From IMG/VR virus record IMGVR_UViG_3300042197_001094, positions 1 to 22,638 of that record: a stretch of 22,638 nucleotides of DNA; one strand, written 5' to 3'. This stretch comes from a virus. Below, piece after piece: positions 11,482 through 19,368 of the stretch. Every line of letters starts with the position of its first letter. The first letter of the stretch is position 1. Below the pieces are notes generated by a model, which worked only from the letters and a program-made list of their open reading frames with translations, was not told the origin of the DNA and did no database searches. A program made the position numbers and the translations under genes.

Positions 11482-11774
11482 GCGGCTTTCTCCACGCTTC
11501 CACCCGAGGAGACTTTCTGGATCGCCTCGCCGATCTGCCGCAACACATCAACCGGGATGTCGTCAATCTCGGCATCCCCTTCCGCAAACAGCGGTTTCCC
11601 TTCCTCGTCCACAACGGCAGTCTGAACAAGGTAGCGAAGGCTCCCGCTGTCATCGGTCTTGGCGAGTTCGTCGAACTTCAGCCCCTCCCGTAGCGTGAGA
11701 CTCCGTACGAACACTGGTTCGCCGTTGATCTCCACTCGCTTGGGGACACGCTTCAGCAATGCTTTTCGGCTCAC
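11472..11774 (-). CDS. tail assembly chaperone G
   Basis: The protein has 100 residues, starting from GTG in a GTGA overlap with the gene before. The layout is that of phage G chaperones: a basic start (SRKALLKRVPKRVEIN), a strand/helix core (EPVFVRSLTLREGLKFDELAKTD), LRYLVQTAVVDEEGKPLF, and then a helical end (VDVLRQIGEAIQKVSS). The last codons are the slippery sequence. Most ribosomes stop at TAG to give G, and some shift to give GT. The G:GT ratio controls tail tube polymerisation around the tape measure. Position between tail tube and tape measure supports the call. Confidence 0.88.
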   Translation of the reverse strand: MSRKALLKRVPKRVEINGEPVFVRSLTLREGLKFDELAKTDDSGSLRYLVQTAVVDEEGKPLFAEGDAEIDDIPVDVLRQIGEAIQKVSSGGSVEKAAKN

Positions 11775-12181
11775 TCTTCATCCTCGTCTTCGTCGTCTTG
11801 CGGCATCTGGTCCCAGTTCGGGCCGGGAACGTAGCTGCCGTCGGGGTTGTAGCCTGTGATGATGCCCGCGTCGTACAGTGGGAAGTCTTCCGGCGAGATT
11901 CCAGCCGTCACCCTGCGGGCCGCGTGCTGTGCCTCTCGTGCCTGCTCGGGAGTCATCGCCGCCCGCTGTAGGCATTCCTCGTCGTGCGGTTCGGCCACGC
12001 CCATTCGGACCAGCATGTACGAGTCAGGCCGCGAGACAATCGCACCCAATCGCCAGAACTGGACTGGCTCCATCCGCCCATTCCGCCACGTGTCACGCAT
12101 GACGGTCTGTGCCTGCTCGTCCTCAGACAGCACGGCCGAGGGGCTGATCTCGATGTCGTCGCGAATGATCTTGGCTTGCAT
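11771..12181 (-). CDS. tail-region hypothetical protein with acidic C-terminus
   Basis: The protein has 136 residues. The ATG overlapping the tail-tube stop (TAATG) is preferred. A GTG 12 nt further upstream is possible. It is a mostly helical protein (LSEDEQAQTVMRDTWRNGRMEPVQFWRLGAIV; MTPEQAREAQHAARRV) ending in an extreme acidic tail (QDDEDEDEE). A gene between tube and chaperones may encode a further assembly factor or a small accessory chaperone. I do not recognise its family. The acidic tail may engage positively charged assembly partners (inference). Confidence 0.75.
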   Translation of the reverse strand: MQAKIIRDDIEISPSAVLSEDEQAQTVMRDTWRNGRMEPVQFWRLGAIVSRPDSYMLVRMGVAEPHDEECLQRAAMTPEQAREAQHAARRVTAGISPEDFPLYDAGIITGYNPDGSYVPGPNWDQMPQDDEDEDEE

Positions 12182-12594
12182 TATGTGGGCCACCCAGGGT
12201 CGCCGCTGACGGTGTAGGTGATGGAGCCCTTGAGCCCGTCGTCCATCGCGACTGTAGCGCCAAACTCCACGCCCGCCGAGGTAAACGATTGGTTCGTAGC
12301 CGCCGTGTCAGCGTAAATCAACTTCATGGCGTTGGTGGCCGGTGTAGCGATCAGATCGGTAATCGCCTGGTGACCGACCAGCGCGGGGTCGTAAAAGATC
12401 TCAGCCGACACCTGGCCCGGGTTTGAATACCCCGTCGGGGCAAACGTCTTGTAGACGCCACCATCGAGCGTCGTCGACTCGAAGGTTTCCGATCCGCTCC
12501 CGCTGTGCTCGATGCTGAGGATCTGCGCGATGTCCACCAGACTCGCGGAAACCGTGTGCTGAAGTTTGGTTCCCTTACACTTCACAATCGCCAT
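12181..12594 (-). CDS. major tail tube protein
   Basis: The 137-residue protein has the best SD of the late operon (AGGAGGTG, 5 nt before the ATG), as expected for an abundant virion protein. The sequence is beta-rich: VSASLVDIAQILSIEHSGSGSETFESTTLDGG, VSAEIFYDP, KLIYADTAATNQSFTSAGVEFG and GSITYTVSGDPGW. The alternation and the SGSETFE...DGG turn are typical of lambda gpV/phage_tail_3-like tube subunits, which stack as hexameric rings. It is followed by the acidic-tail protein and chaperone genes, the normal siphovirus order. Confidence 0.87.
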   Translation of the reverse strand: MAIVKCKGTKLQHTVSASLVDIAQILSIEHSGSGSETFESTTLDGGVYKTFAPTGYSNPGQVSAEIFYDPALVGHQAITDLIATPATNAMKLIYADTAATNQSFTSAGVEFGATVAMDDGLKGSITYTVSGDPGWPT

Positions 12595-12605
12595 GAATGC
12601 ACCTC

Positions 12606-13040
12606 CTAAGTGTGCTGGATGGAGAACTGAAGACTCCGCACGTAGTGGCGTTGATCCCGACCATCGCCGGTCAAGATCACGTCATCCCGTGCATTTTCCC
12701 AGAGGACCGCGTTGATCGTGTCTGATGCTCCCGCAGCCCCCACGTAGTCGCGGAGAAACGTCTCAACGGCACCTGCCAGCGTGATCGATGCGGGCCGGTT
12801 GCTGGCGTAACAATCAATGTCCAGCTCTGTCTTGCGCAGTGTCCCGCCTGTGCCGTCGAGTCGCTTGTATGGATCGTGACCGGTCTGCGTGATGATGATG
12901 TATGGGGGCTTCACGCCCTCAGCCGGGTTGTCGAGAAAGATCGCGTCAAACACTACACCGCCAACAGTCTGCGACGGGGCCAGCGTCGTGATAGACGACT
13001 GTGCGAGTAGCAACGTGCGGAGCCCGATCTCAATTGCCAT
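12606..13040 (-). CDS. tail completion/terminator protein (DUF3168-like)
   Basis: The protein has 144 residues and overlaps the preceding gene by 11 nt. It matches the layout of tail terminator proteins that cap the tail tube at the head side. An N-terminal helix (MAIEIGLRTLLLAQSSITTL) leads to PPYIIITQTG, a typical strand in DUF3168. Then comes ELDIDCYASNRPASITLAGAVETFL, the strand-helix of the same fold, and finally HYVRSLQFSIQHT, a terminal strand. The family is well known but divergent. Position between the gp10-like protein and the tail tube supports it. Confidence 0.83.
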   Translation of the reverse strand: MAIEIGLRTLLLAQSSITTLAPSQTVGGVVFDAIFLDNPAEGVKPPYIIITQTGHDPYKRLDGTGGTLRKTELDIDCYASNRPASITLAGAVETFLRDYVGAAGASDTINAVLWENARDDVILTGDGRDQRHYVRSLQFSIQHT

Positions 13041-13635
13041 TCGGCTTCACCTTCGCCAGCTTGGCCCGGATCTCGTTGCGGATGACTTCTGCCGCCTTGG
13101 ACTGACCAGCAGCAAACCCACGCCGCACAACTCGACCGAGGATTGGCCACATCTCGCCGGTTGGCCAGTTGGTTACCTCGACGAGTCGCCCGTTGCGGTA
13201 CATCCTGGTTTTTTTGACCGTTCGCGACTTTGTCCCGAGAACCATCCAGTGGATATTGGCTCCGCTCATGCCGACGCCCTTACGCTTACCCTTCCCCCGC
13301 TTGGCTTCCTTCTTGGCCGTGTTGCCAACACCTGCCCCAGCCTTGGCCGCAAACATCCCGCCTTTGGCTCGCTGCATGCGAGAACCGAACAGAACCTTGG
13401 CCGCCTTAAACTGGACTGGCACCGCGTTTTTCATTTCCTTGGCGAGAATGCGGGCCGCCTTGGTGATCGCGGTCTTCATTGCACCACGGGCCACAGAGTC
13501 GCGCAGACCATCGAGTGTCTTCAGCAGCTTCCTATCGCCCGTCAGCTTCAGCGTTGTCAGCTTGAGCCCGGCGAGTGTTTTTGCCGCATTGGCTTTGCGT
13601 CCGGCGATCTTCTGGGCTCGTGTCGGCTCAGCCAT
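13030..13635 (-). CDS. HK97 gp10-like head-tail joining protein
   Basis: A 201-residue basic protein. The start ATG lies just inside the stop of the adaptor gene. Residues 25-70 (LKLTGDRKLLKTLDGLRDSVARGAMKTAITKAARIL) show the gp10 signature: a strand followed by a Lys- and Arg-rich helix. IHWMVLGTKSRTVKKTR matches the Y/W-x-x-LxxGT-K/R block of the family. The C-terminal helix (KAAEVIRNEIRAKLAKV) ends the domain. A Lys-rich, low-complexity insertion (AKKEAKRGKGKRKGVG) is unusual and may bind DNA. Gp10 proteins finish the head-tail interface. Confidence 0.87.
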   Translation of the reverse strand: MAEPTRAQKIAGRKANAAKTLAGLKLTTLKLTGDRKLLKTLDGLRDSVARGAMKTAITKAARILAKEMKNAVPVQFKAAKVLFGSRMQRAKGGMFAAKAGAGVGNTAKKEAKRGKGKRKGVGMSGANIHWMVLGTKSRTVKKTRMYRNGRLVEVTNWPTGEMWPILGRVVRRGFAAGQSKAAEVIRNEIRAKLAKVKPNGN

Positions 13636-13978
13636 CCTGCGCCAACTCCACGGCAGGAAACCTGACCATCTCGTCTCCCTCGTCCACATCCAGAGGGGGG
13701 CCGCTGATGTTGAAAATCCTGTCGTCCATCTTCAACCGCTGCTTGACCGTAAACGCCTTGCTCTGCGGGTCTGATCGCATCGTGATCTGGTGTGTGATGT
13801 CCGCCGCGACTTCAACACCACGGAAGAATTCCCGACTCCCCCGGGTGGTCATCTCGCACCACCGCACGGCGAACGTAACCCAGTTCCCCGCCGTCGTCTC
13901 GTCGATCTGGCCAGCGCTGTTGACCGAGGCGGACAGCCTTTGCACCTCCACGCGCTTCGAGAGTTTCCCCGCCCTCAT
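13628..13978 (-). CDS. head-tail adaptor (SPP1 gp16-like)
   Basis: The 116-residue protein uses the ATG overlapping the upstream TGA (ATGA), with SD GGGGGA 7 nt away. The layout is typical of phage head-tail joining proteins. It starts MRAGKLSKRVEVQRLSASVN. A W-containing beta strand follows (NWVTFAVRWCEMTTRGSREFF), then AADITHQITMRSD and RLKMDDRIFNISGPP, the common beta-barrel end. It seals the portal/connector and receives the tail. Its order with gp6-like, gp10-like and terminator genes is the standard one. Confidence 0.88.
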   Translation of the reverse strand: MRAGKLSKRVEVQRLSASVNSAGQIDETTAGNWVTFAVRWCEMTTRGSREFFRGVEVAADITHQITMRSDPQSKAFTVKQRLKMDDRIFNISGPPLDVDEGDEMVRFPAVELAQDG

Positions 13979-14595
13979 GCGTAGTTCCCCCACTTCAGCC
14001 GATCGGTAAGGGCCGTGTAAGACAACTCGATCTCCTTTGAGATTGTGCCACTCAGCACGGCTTCACGGTTCTCAATCCAGTGACTGGCCAGCAATAGGAT
14101 TGCCTGCTTCGCGTCCTCCGGCACGGCCGAGGCAGCACCGTATCCCGCCACCATCGTCACCGCGACAGCGTTGAATCGGTCGTATGTCGTGGGCCAAGTC
14201 TGCCCGAATGCGGGCCGAATGAGGATCGGCTCCGCGTACAGATCCGCTTCGTAGGTCGCAGAGGCAAGAGTCTGGAGTGTGTTGTTTGCGTCGTAGTAGG
14301 TGATGGACGTGATGCTCTGGATCGGCAGCACCTCCGGCACGATGTAGGTCGGCAGGTAGTCGAGATTGAGAACGACGGTCTGAGTGCACAGCTTCCGCCG
14401 CGTGTCCTTCTCGACCATCATGCGGGCCGTCTTGATCAACCCGGCAAGTCGCTCGTCTTCATGGCCGTGGTCAATGCGGGCGTGTTCTTTCAACTCTGCC
14501 ACACTGACCGGCTCGACCGTTGGCTGGACGCTCACGCGCACAGAAGAGCGAACGCTCTGCATCGATTCCAACGGTCTCGCACGGTCCCAAGGCAT
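13975..14595 (-). CDS. head-tail connector (gp6-like/phiE125 gp8 family)
   Basis: The 206-residue protein carries the family start VEPVSVAELKEHARIDHGHEDERLAGLIKTARMMVEKDTRRKL (about 27-70), a set of helices that dock to the portal ring. A beta-rich middle follows (YEADLYAEPILIRPAFGQTWPTTYDRFNAVAVTMVAGYG). Helices then end the protein (DAKQAILLLASHWIENREAVL). The ATG follows the previous stop after 3 nt with AGAGGG upstream. It builds the ring between portal and adaptor that DNA passes through. It is a confident member of the phage_gp6/connector class. Confidence 0.9.
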   Translation of the reverse strand: MPWDRARPLESMQSVRSSVRVSVQPTVEPVSVAELKEHARIDHGHEDERLAGLIKTARMMVEKDTRRKLCTQTVVLNLDYLPTYIVPEVLPIQSITSITYYDANNTLQTLASATYEADLYAEPILIRPAFGQTWPTTYDRFNAVAVTMVAGYGAASAVPEDAKQAILLLASHWIENREAVLSGTISKEIELSYTALTDRLKWGNYA

Positions 14596-14598
14596 GGC

Positions 14599-14784
14599 TT
14601 ATCGCCCTCTGTTCTGGCGACGGACTGCCCGCTCGTAATGAGGGACAGCCGTAGCCTGTTCGATTTGTTCCAATGCAGGTTTGGCAATCTTCCGCCTGAT
14701 GAGAAGGTTTCCCACCCCATCAGGCGGATCGATTGTCTTCCCCGCTCGGAATCCCTTCCAAGTCGTGAGGAGTTCCACACGCAT
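14599..14784 (-). CDS. small head-region protein
   Basis: The 61-residue protein starts in a TAATG overlap with the gene before. It is small and basic. It begins MRVELLTTWKGFRAGKTIDPPDG, the style of short SH3-like or cap proteins, where VELL..GF.AG..ID is a strand pair. It ends in a helix of charged residues (KPALEQIEQATAV). Small genes with this opening are common between capsid and connector genes. Possible roles are a minor head or connector-adaptor protein. I do not assign more. Confidence 0.68.
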   Translation of the reverse strand: MRVELLTTWKGFRAGKTIDPPDGVGNLLIRRKIAKPALEQIEQATAVPHYERAVRRQNRGR

Positions 14785-15242
14785 TAGGCGGGCACCCGCA
14801 GAATGTTACCGAAGTTTCGCTCGGTCGCAGTGACCGGGGTATCCTTCGCCCGCGAAAGCAACGCGAACGCCGTCGCATAGGTTCCAGCAGCACCGTCGCC
14901 ACAAGTCGCCACCAAGTCCAGATATCTCTTGCGCCCCCGCAAGTCGACTTCGAACTTAAAACACTTGTTGTCGTCGGTCGCCGTCGGAAGGGCCGAGGTA
15001 GATCCACCGATCCCGGCAGACGTGCCGTACACCAGACCTGTCACATCGGCGTAGCCGCTGTCGGTGTCGCTCTCCTGCACCTTCAGGACAGTCATGGCAA
15101 TGTCTGTCGCCCCGAGGTACAGATAGATTTCGCAGTAGTCGTAGCCGAGAGTATCGATGCTGGCTGTGGTAAGACTGGCATTGTCTACGATGGCAGCCGG
15201 GGGGGTGACGCTCACCCACTTCGTGTTCTGTGCGTTGATCAT
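14784..15242 (-). CDS. putative capsid decoration protein
   Basis: The protein has 152 residues, with SD GGAG 8 nt before the ATG. It follows the capsid gene directly. It has a beta-sandwich style, with many Thr, Ala and Asp and short strands: VSVTPPAAIVDNASLTTASIDTLGYDYCEIYLYLG, AMTVLKVQESDTDSGYADVTGL and RYLDLVATCGDG. Decoration (cement) proteins at this position are small beta proteins in many siphoviruses. A phage minor head or fibre protein is the alternative. I rely on position and composition, since no named family is certain. Confidence 0.6.
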   Translation of the reverse strand: MINAQNTKWVSVTPPAAIVDNASLTTASIDTLGYDYCEIYLYLGATDIAMTVLKVQESDTDSGYADVTGLVYGTSAGIGGSTSALPTATDDNKCFKFEVDLRGRKRYLDLVATCGDGAAGTYATAFALLSRAKDTPVTATERNFGNILRVPA

Positions 15243-15254
15243 GAATCAGGCTCC

Positions 15255-16616
15255 TTACGATCCGGGGGTCTTCAGCATGATCACCGGGCCAGCCACCGAG
15301 GCAGTTCCCTTCTCATGCACATTGATATCGAAACGCTCGGTGCCACGGATGGCCAACTGATCGAACTCGAAATACCGGCTTCCATCCACGGCAATCGAGA
15401 TGCCACGCCGCGAACCCATCGAGGCCGCAAGGTCGAGATTGCCAAGGTAGGCCAGCCCATCGGTCGAAGTCTGGGCCGTGGTCGTGCTGTTCATGACCTG
15501 CACGATTTCCACGGGAAACCCCAGGAACTGCAGGGGAGCACCGCCAGCGATCTGCGCCACCGTGTTGCCGCCAGCAGCTTCGGCCAGTCGCAGCATGGAG
15601 TTGGCCCAACCAACGCGGGAGATGTACCACCGCGCCCCATTCACAGCGTACTGAGGCAGCTTGCCCACCATCGCCTCGAAATCTTCGAGATCGAGAGTAC
15701 TGAACGCGGTGTTGCCGGTAATGGCAGTGACTTCGCTGCCATCGCCCAAGGCATTCTTCAGGCCGACGATCCCGCCGTAGGTGGAAGTCCCGTCGCCGTT
15801 GAACAAGCATTCGTCTTCCTTGTCCGCGAAGGCGTAGGCGATTTCCTGCGCCAGATCGTCGGCAATGGAAATCACCGAGTCTTCATTCAGCTCGCTGGAA
15901 TACTTGGTCAGTACCGCCAGCTTGCGGGCCGTCAGCGACACCGTGTCCCACCCCTTGTCACTGGCCGTGATCTCGGCATTCTCGCTGACGAAATACGCGG
16001 TCACGCCGGACTGTCGCCGCGGGACAATCAAGGTATCGGATTGCATCGGACGGATGCGTAGCACCCGACGGGCAACCCCCCGCTCTTCCCGAAGATCGAT
16101 GATCGCGGTCTCCATCTGCTCGGGGACCAAGAACCCGCCGAGGTTGTTGCTGGTTGTCTGCAGCGCTCGGGTCTCGATACCGTTGTCCGCACACCACTGG
16201 GCCGCTCTCTGGTCCCCGCCCAGGATGGCGAGACACCATTGGCCAGCCGCGTAGGCGTTATCCTGCGCGTTCGCCCCACGGAACGAACGCAACGCACCGA
16301 ACCGCCGAAGCGTGCGCACTTCCGTCTTCGGGGCGGGGGCCACAATCCCAGGGGCAGGAGTAGGAGCACTCCGCCGCCCTTCGCTGGCAGCCAAGGCCGC
16401 CTTCTCGGCAATCAGCTTCGCGAACCGGGCTTCCTCAGCACCCGCCTTCGACGCATCCTCCAGAAGCCCCTCGTACTTGCGCGTCTCATCGTCAGTGAGG
16501 GGCCGACTCTTGCCGCCCTCGCCACCGGTCGCCGCGGCCAGCAACACCCCTTCCGCTTCCGCCAGCTTGGCAGAACGCAATTCGCGGGCCGCGTCGGCCG
16601 CCTTTTGCAGATCCAT
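15255..16616 (-). CDS. major capsid protein, HK97 fold, with delta domain
   Basis: The protein has 453 residues. The ATG at 16616 has GGAGAC 6 nt upstream and is preferred to an in-frame extension reaching 16703. Residues 1-100 form a charged helical delta (scaffold) domain, ending in a Pro-rich linker (APTPAPGIVAPAPK). The mature part begins near 100-125. LGGFLVPEQMETAIIDL (about 159-175) is the classic start of the HK97 core. GVARRVLRIRPMQSDTLIVPRRQSG, LAQEIAYAFADKEDECLFNGDGTSTYGGIVGL and GGAPLQFLGFPVEIVQVMN follow, all family landmarks. It forms the capsid shell after delta removal by the protease encoded just upstream. Confidence 0.94.
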   Translation of the reverse strand: MDLQKAADAARELRSAKLAEAEGVLLAAATGGEGGKSRPLTDDETRKYEGLLEDASKAGAEEARFAKLIAEKAALAASEGRRSAPTPAPGIVAPAPKTEVRTLRRFGALRSFRGANAQDNAYAAGQWCLAILGGDQRAAQWCADNGIETRALQTTSNNLGGFLVPEQMETAIIDLREERGVARRVLRIRPMQSDTLIVPRRQSGVTAYFVSENAEITASDKGWDTVSLTARKLAVLTKYSSELNEDSVISIADDLAQEIAYAFADKEDECLFNGDGTSTYGGIVGLKNALGDGSEVTAITGNTAFSTLDLEDFEAMVGKLPQYAVNGARWYISRVGWANSMLRLAEAAGGNTVAQIAGGAPLQFLGFPVEIVQVMNSTTTAQTSTDGLAYLGNLDLAASMGSRRGISIAVDGSRYFEFDQLAIRGTERFDINVHEKGTASVAGPVIMLKTPGS

Positions 16617-16822
16617 AATGTCGTCTCCGTTTTGGCCGACGACCACCAGATAACACATCAGGCGTGAACCGTCGGCAAGTGCGAACACCTGCTGACAATC
16701 CACGCCTGCAACGGCAATTGCGGATGTCTCGCGGAATCAACACCATGCCAACGGGCTGGGAAGTTTCTTCCGGCAGCATCAATCTGGATTAAATCGTACT
16801 GAATTGCTCCAGACTGTCAACC
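16617..16822 (-). other. leader gap upstream of the capsid gene
   Basis: About 200 nt without a supported gene, in an operon where nearly all other genes overlap. The right part holds the candidate promoter at 16793-16820. The rest would be the capsid mRNA leader. A frame stays open upstream of the capsid ATG, but without an SD. Confidence 0.5.
16793..16820 (-). promoter_or_regulatory. candidate internal promoter before the capsid gene
   Basis: On the minus strand, TTGACA (16820-16815) is separated by 16 nt from TACGAT (16798-16793). The -35 is perfect and the -10 matches 4 of 6. It lies in the only gap of about 200 nt in the late operon, between protease and capsid. That would allow extra capsid mRNA, with a leader of about 170 nt. 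A match by chance is possible. Confidence 0.45.
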
Positions 16823-17725
16823 TTATTTTGTCGCCGCCTTGATTTGGTCTGCCTTGCTCGCGGACCATGACGCCCCGGCATCACCTCCCCAGAGTTGCCA
16901 CGCGACATACCCCGGCTTCTCCTCGCCAGCCTTGTCCCAGCCAGGCGATTTGCTGGCGGTTGCATGTCGTTTGAACCACGCCGCCATCTCAATCACGTGG
17001 TCTTCGGTAAGCGCTTCGCGGGCGGAAATCTTGCGGGCTCGTGCCACGGTCTCCGGCTTGAGTCCATCGCCGGATCGGCCAGCTTCGTGCAGCCGCAGCC
17101 CATCGCGTGCAGCCGCCGCCATGCCTGCCGAGGGCCTAGTACTGATCCCGTTGGCTCGCTCCTCCGCCAACGTCAGCCGCGCGAAGTGTGCTGCCAATGG
17201 ATCGCCCGCCGCCATTGCCGCCGCCTTGGCGCGTTCCAGCGAACGCAACGCCATTTCGGTAGCCTGATAGGCGGGGTACGTCACCGCGCTCACGTCGAAC
17301 AACTCCACGTTGTGCAGCTCGCGGATCTGCCGTTCGCCTTCCTGTCGCCAGATGTCGTTCTTCGTCGTGAACCCGAAACTCATCTGGTCCATGTCTCCGC
17401 GCCTGATCTTCGGGACCAACGCCTGCACGTCGGGGTCTGTCGGGTCGAGGTCTGCATCCATTCTCAGCCCGCGTTGATCCTCCGCCAGCCGCAGTGTGCC
17501 GGACTTGGTGCGGGCCAATGGGGTGCCCTCGTGATTGACCAACAGCCGCACGTCGGCACCGCTCGCCAGCGTTCTGGTAAACGCCCCGGGTCGGATGATC
17601 TCGACGAACCCGCCGAGGTCTTGAGACAGGCTGTTGAAGACTGCCGCGTATCCCCGCAGCGTCACTTTGCCGTCAGCCTCTGACCGAAGCTCGATCTCCG
17701 CACATGCTCTGTACTCTCGGTCCAT
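16823..17725 (-). CDS. HK97-type prohead protease with C-terminal extension
   Basis: The protein has 300 residues. Its start is the ATG overlapping the portal's TAA. The SD is GGGAGG. Residues 22-160 are the U35-type serine protease: LRGYAAVFNS (about 23-32), LLVNHEGTPLARTKSGTLRL with catalytic His65, then DMDQMSFGFT with catalytic Ser116, and ELFDVSAVTYPAY (141-153). It cuts the capsid delta domain during maturation. After a helical linker, residues 230-300 form an extra domain. ARKISAREALTEDHVIEMAAWF is followed by PGYVAWQLWGGDAGASW, a tryptophan-rich block that I have seen in other phage head proteins but cannot name. It may be a scaffold-like or portal-binding part. Confidence 0.9.
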   Translation of the reverse strand: MDREYRACAEIELRSEADGKVTLRGYAAVFNSLSQDLGGFVEIIRPGAFTRTLASGADVRLLVNHEGTPLARTKSGTLRLAEDQRGLRMDADLDPTDPDVQALVPKIRRGDMDQMSFGFTTKNDIWRQEGERQIRELHNVELFDVSAVTYPAYQATEMALRSLERAKAAAMAAGDPLAAHFARLTLAEERANGISTRPSAGMAAAARDGLRLHEAGRSGDGLKPETVARARKISAREALTEDHVIEMAAWFKRHATASKSPGWDKAGEEKPGYVAWQLWGGDAGASWSASKADQIKAATK

Positions 17726-19368
17726 TATCGCACCACCTCCCGGGCAAATTCGGTCGCCCTCCGTGCATCCCATCGGGACACAACCGATTCAACGCTTTCC
17801 GCCAACTTGTCCGCCGACACCTCGCACGCCGTCAACAGGGCCTGTCTGGACTGCTCGACATGCCGGGCCACGATGTCGGCCGGGTCGAGAGACTGCCGCA
17901 TGTGCAGCCCCAGGGCTCGCACCGTCGGGCCAATCGCCAGTTCGAGAGTCGCTGCGTGCTCCGTGTAGAACGCATCCAGCCACCCCAGGAACTCGCTTGG
18001 CTTGTTCGCTGCCCTGGTGGCCGCATTGCGTTCCTTGCTCAGCAGCCGGGTAAGGTCGTTCTCCAGAATGGACCGCAGCGCATCGCCCAGGTCTGGAGAA
18101 TCGTCCTCCTCCGCCTGTGCCACGCTGGTTTGTCCGACGCTCGGAGTCGGGGTCGCCTGCATGGCAGTCGTCAGCGGGACCATGTTCCCATTGATCAAAT
18201 AGGCGTCACCGTCTTCGGTCGGAATTGGATTCATGCCTTCGCGGTCCCTGATCTCGTTCGCGCTCATCCATCCATTCTGCCGGGCCACAGCGTAGGCATC
18301 ATACCGGCTCTTCAGGTCGGCCAGCGACAGATCATCTAGGTCGAGCTCGGTAAAGTAGGTGGGCTTCTCGCTGGGGCTGAACAGCTTGCGATGTGCCTCC
18401 TGCTGCATCGCCACGGCAAGGGGCCGGATGGTGTAGGTCTTGTACTCGATCGACTGATGCTCGATGTTGCCGAATGTCGCCCGGCTCAGATCCCGCAGAA
18501 GGTGGGGCGGGATGTTGAACCAGCGGGCTACCTCCGCAATCTGGAATTGCCGTTGCTCCAAAAGCTGGGCGTCCACCGCGCTCATCTGCATGGCCTGGAA
18601 TTCCATTCCCTCCTGAAGAACGGCAATCCTGCCCGCCTTGTCCGCCCCCCGGTGCATCGCGTCCCACTCGTCGCGGATGTTTCTCCGCGCGTCGGTCGTC
18701 AGTTTCCCAGGATGCTTCAGGATTCCCCCGGGCCGGGCTCCGTTCGCGAAACTGCTGCCGCTGTACTGCTCCATGCCGAGGGTGAGGCCGAAGCTGTCGC
18801 GGGCTCGCTGGACCAAGCCCTTGCCGACGATCCCATCAGCCGCCATCAGGGGGACATGGTACACATCGATCGGATCGAGGCGAACGGGATTCATCCCGTG
18901 CTCGTCGGTCACCTCGTAGTAGATGCGTTTCGTGGTGTCCCGCTTCATCGCCACGCGAGACGGATGAATCCACCACAGCGACACGGGCCGACCGCCCCGG
19001 TTGCGCTCGATCTCGGCGACCATATTCCCATGCAAATAGAAACTGGTCATCATGGCAACACGCCACGAAAACGCGGTCATTTCCGCGTTGGGCTCTTGGT
19101 CCAACAGCAGCCGCAACGGGTGATCGTATCGCTCGATGTTCGCCTCGTCCTGCCGCTCGTAGACCTCCCACTCCAATTGGGCGATGGTCTCGGCGATGAC
19201 TCGCACCGCAGCATAGACCGCTGAGACAGTCATTGCCGAAGTTTCAGTGATTGCCACCCCGCTCGAACTCTTAGGCATCAAGGCATCGGCCACCTGCTGC
19301 GACATGCCCCGGGCCTCCGGCGCGATCCAATTCGCCAGACCCCGCCGAATCCCCGACAGAATGCTCAC
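17725..19368 (-). CDS. portal protein (HK97 family)
   Basis: A 547-residue protein, starting from GTG overlapping the terminase stop (GTGA). It shows the HK97 portal layout. AMTVSAVYAAVRVIAETIAQLEWEVYER (about 45-72) opens the clip and stem region. YLHGNMVAEIERNRGGRPVSLWWIHPSRV follows, then DVYHVPLMAADGIVGKGLV and KAGRIAVLQEGMEFQAMQMSAVDAQLLEQRQFQIAEVARWFNIPPHLL, the most conserved block of the family. A long C-terminal extension (about 410-547, helical, acidic and rich in Arg) exceeds the usual crown. The dodecameric ring is the DNA channel and packaging motor base. Confidence 0.94.
   Translation of the reverse strand: MSILSGIRRGLANWIAPEARGMSQQVADALMPKSSSGVAITETSAMTVSAVYAAVRVIAETIAQLEWEVYERQDEANIERYDHPLRLLLDQEPNAEMTAFSWRVAMMTSFYLHGNMVAEIERNRGGRPVSLWWIHPSRVAMKRDTTKRIYYEVTDEHGMNPVRLDPIDVYHVPLMAADGIVGKGLVQRARDSFGLTLGMEQYSGSSFANGARPGGILKHPGKLTTDARRNIRDEWDAMHRGADKAGRIAVLQEGMEFQAMQMSAVDAQLLEQRQFQIAEVARWFNIPPHLLRDLSRATFGNIEHQSIEYKTYTIRPLAVAMQQEAHRKLFSPSEKPTYFTELDLDDLSLADLKSRYDAYAVARQNGWMSANEIRDREGMNPIPTEDGDAYLINGNMVPLTTAMQATPTPSVGQTSVAQAEEDDSPDLGDALRSILENDLTRLLSKERNAATRAANKPSEFLGWLDAFYTEHAATLELAIGPTVRALGLHMRQSLDPADIVARHVEQSRQALLTACEVSADKLAESVESVVSRWDARRATEFAREVVR

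Noticed and set aside
15315-16061. Long plus-strand open frames opposite late genes (also 10453-11475, 18391-19224, 21766-22383)
   Set aside because: They are antisense to clear virion genes, carry no SD or family motifs, and are expected by chance in G+C-rich DNA.
16617-16703. Longer capsid protein start (in-frame upstream extension)
   Set aside because: The ATG at 16616 has a good SD and begins the helical delta domain; the upstream part has neither.
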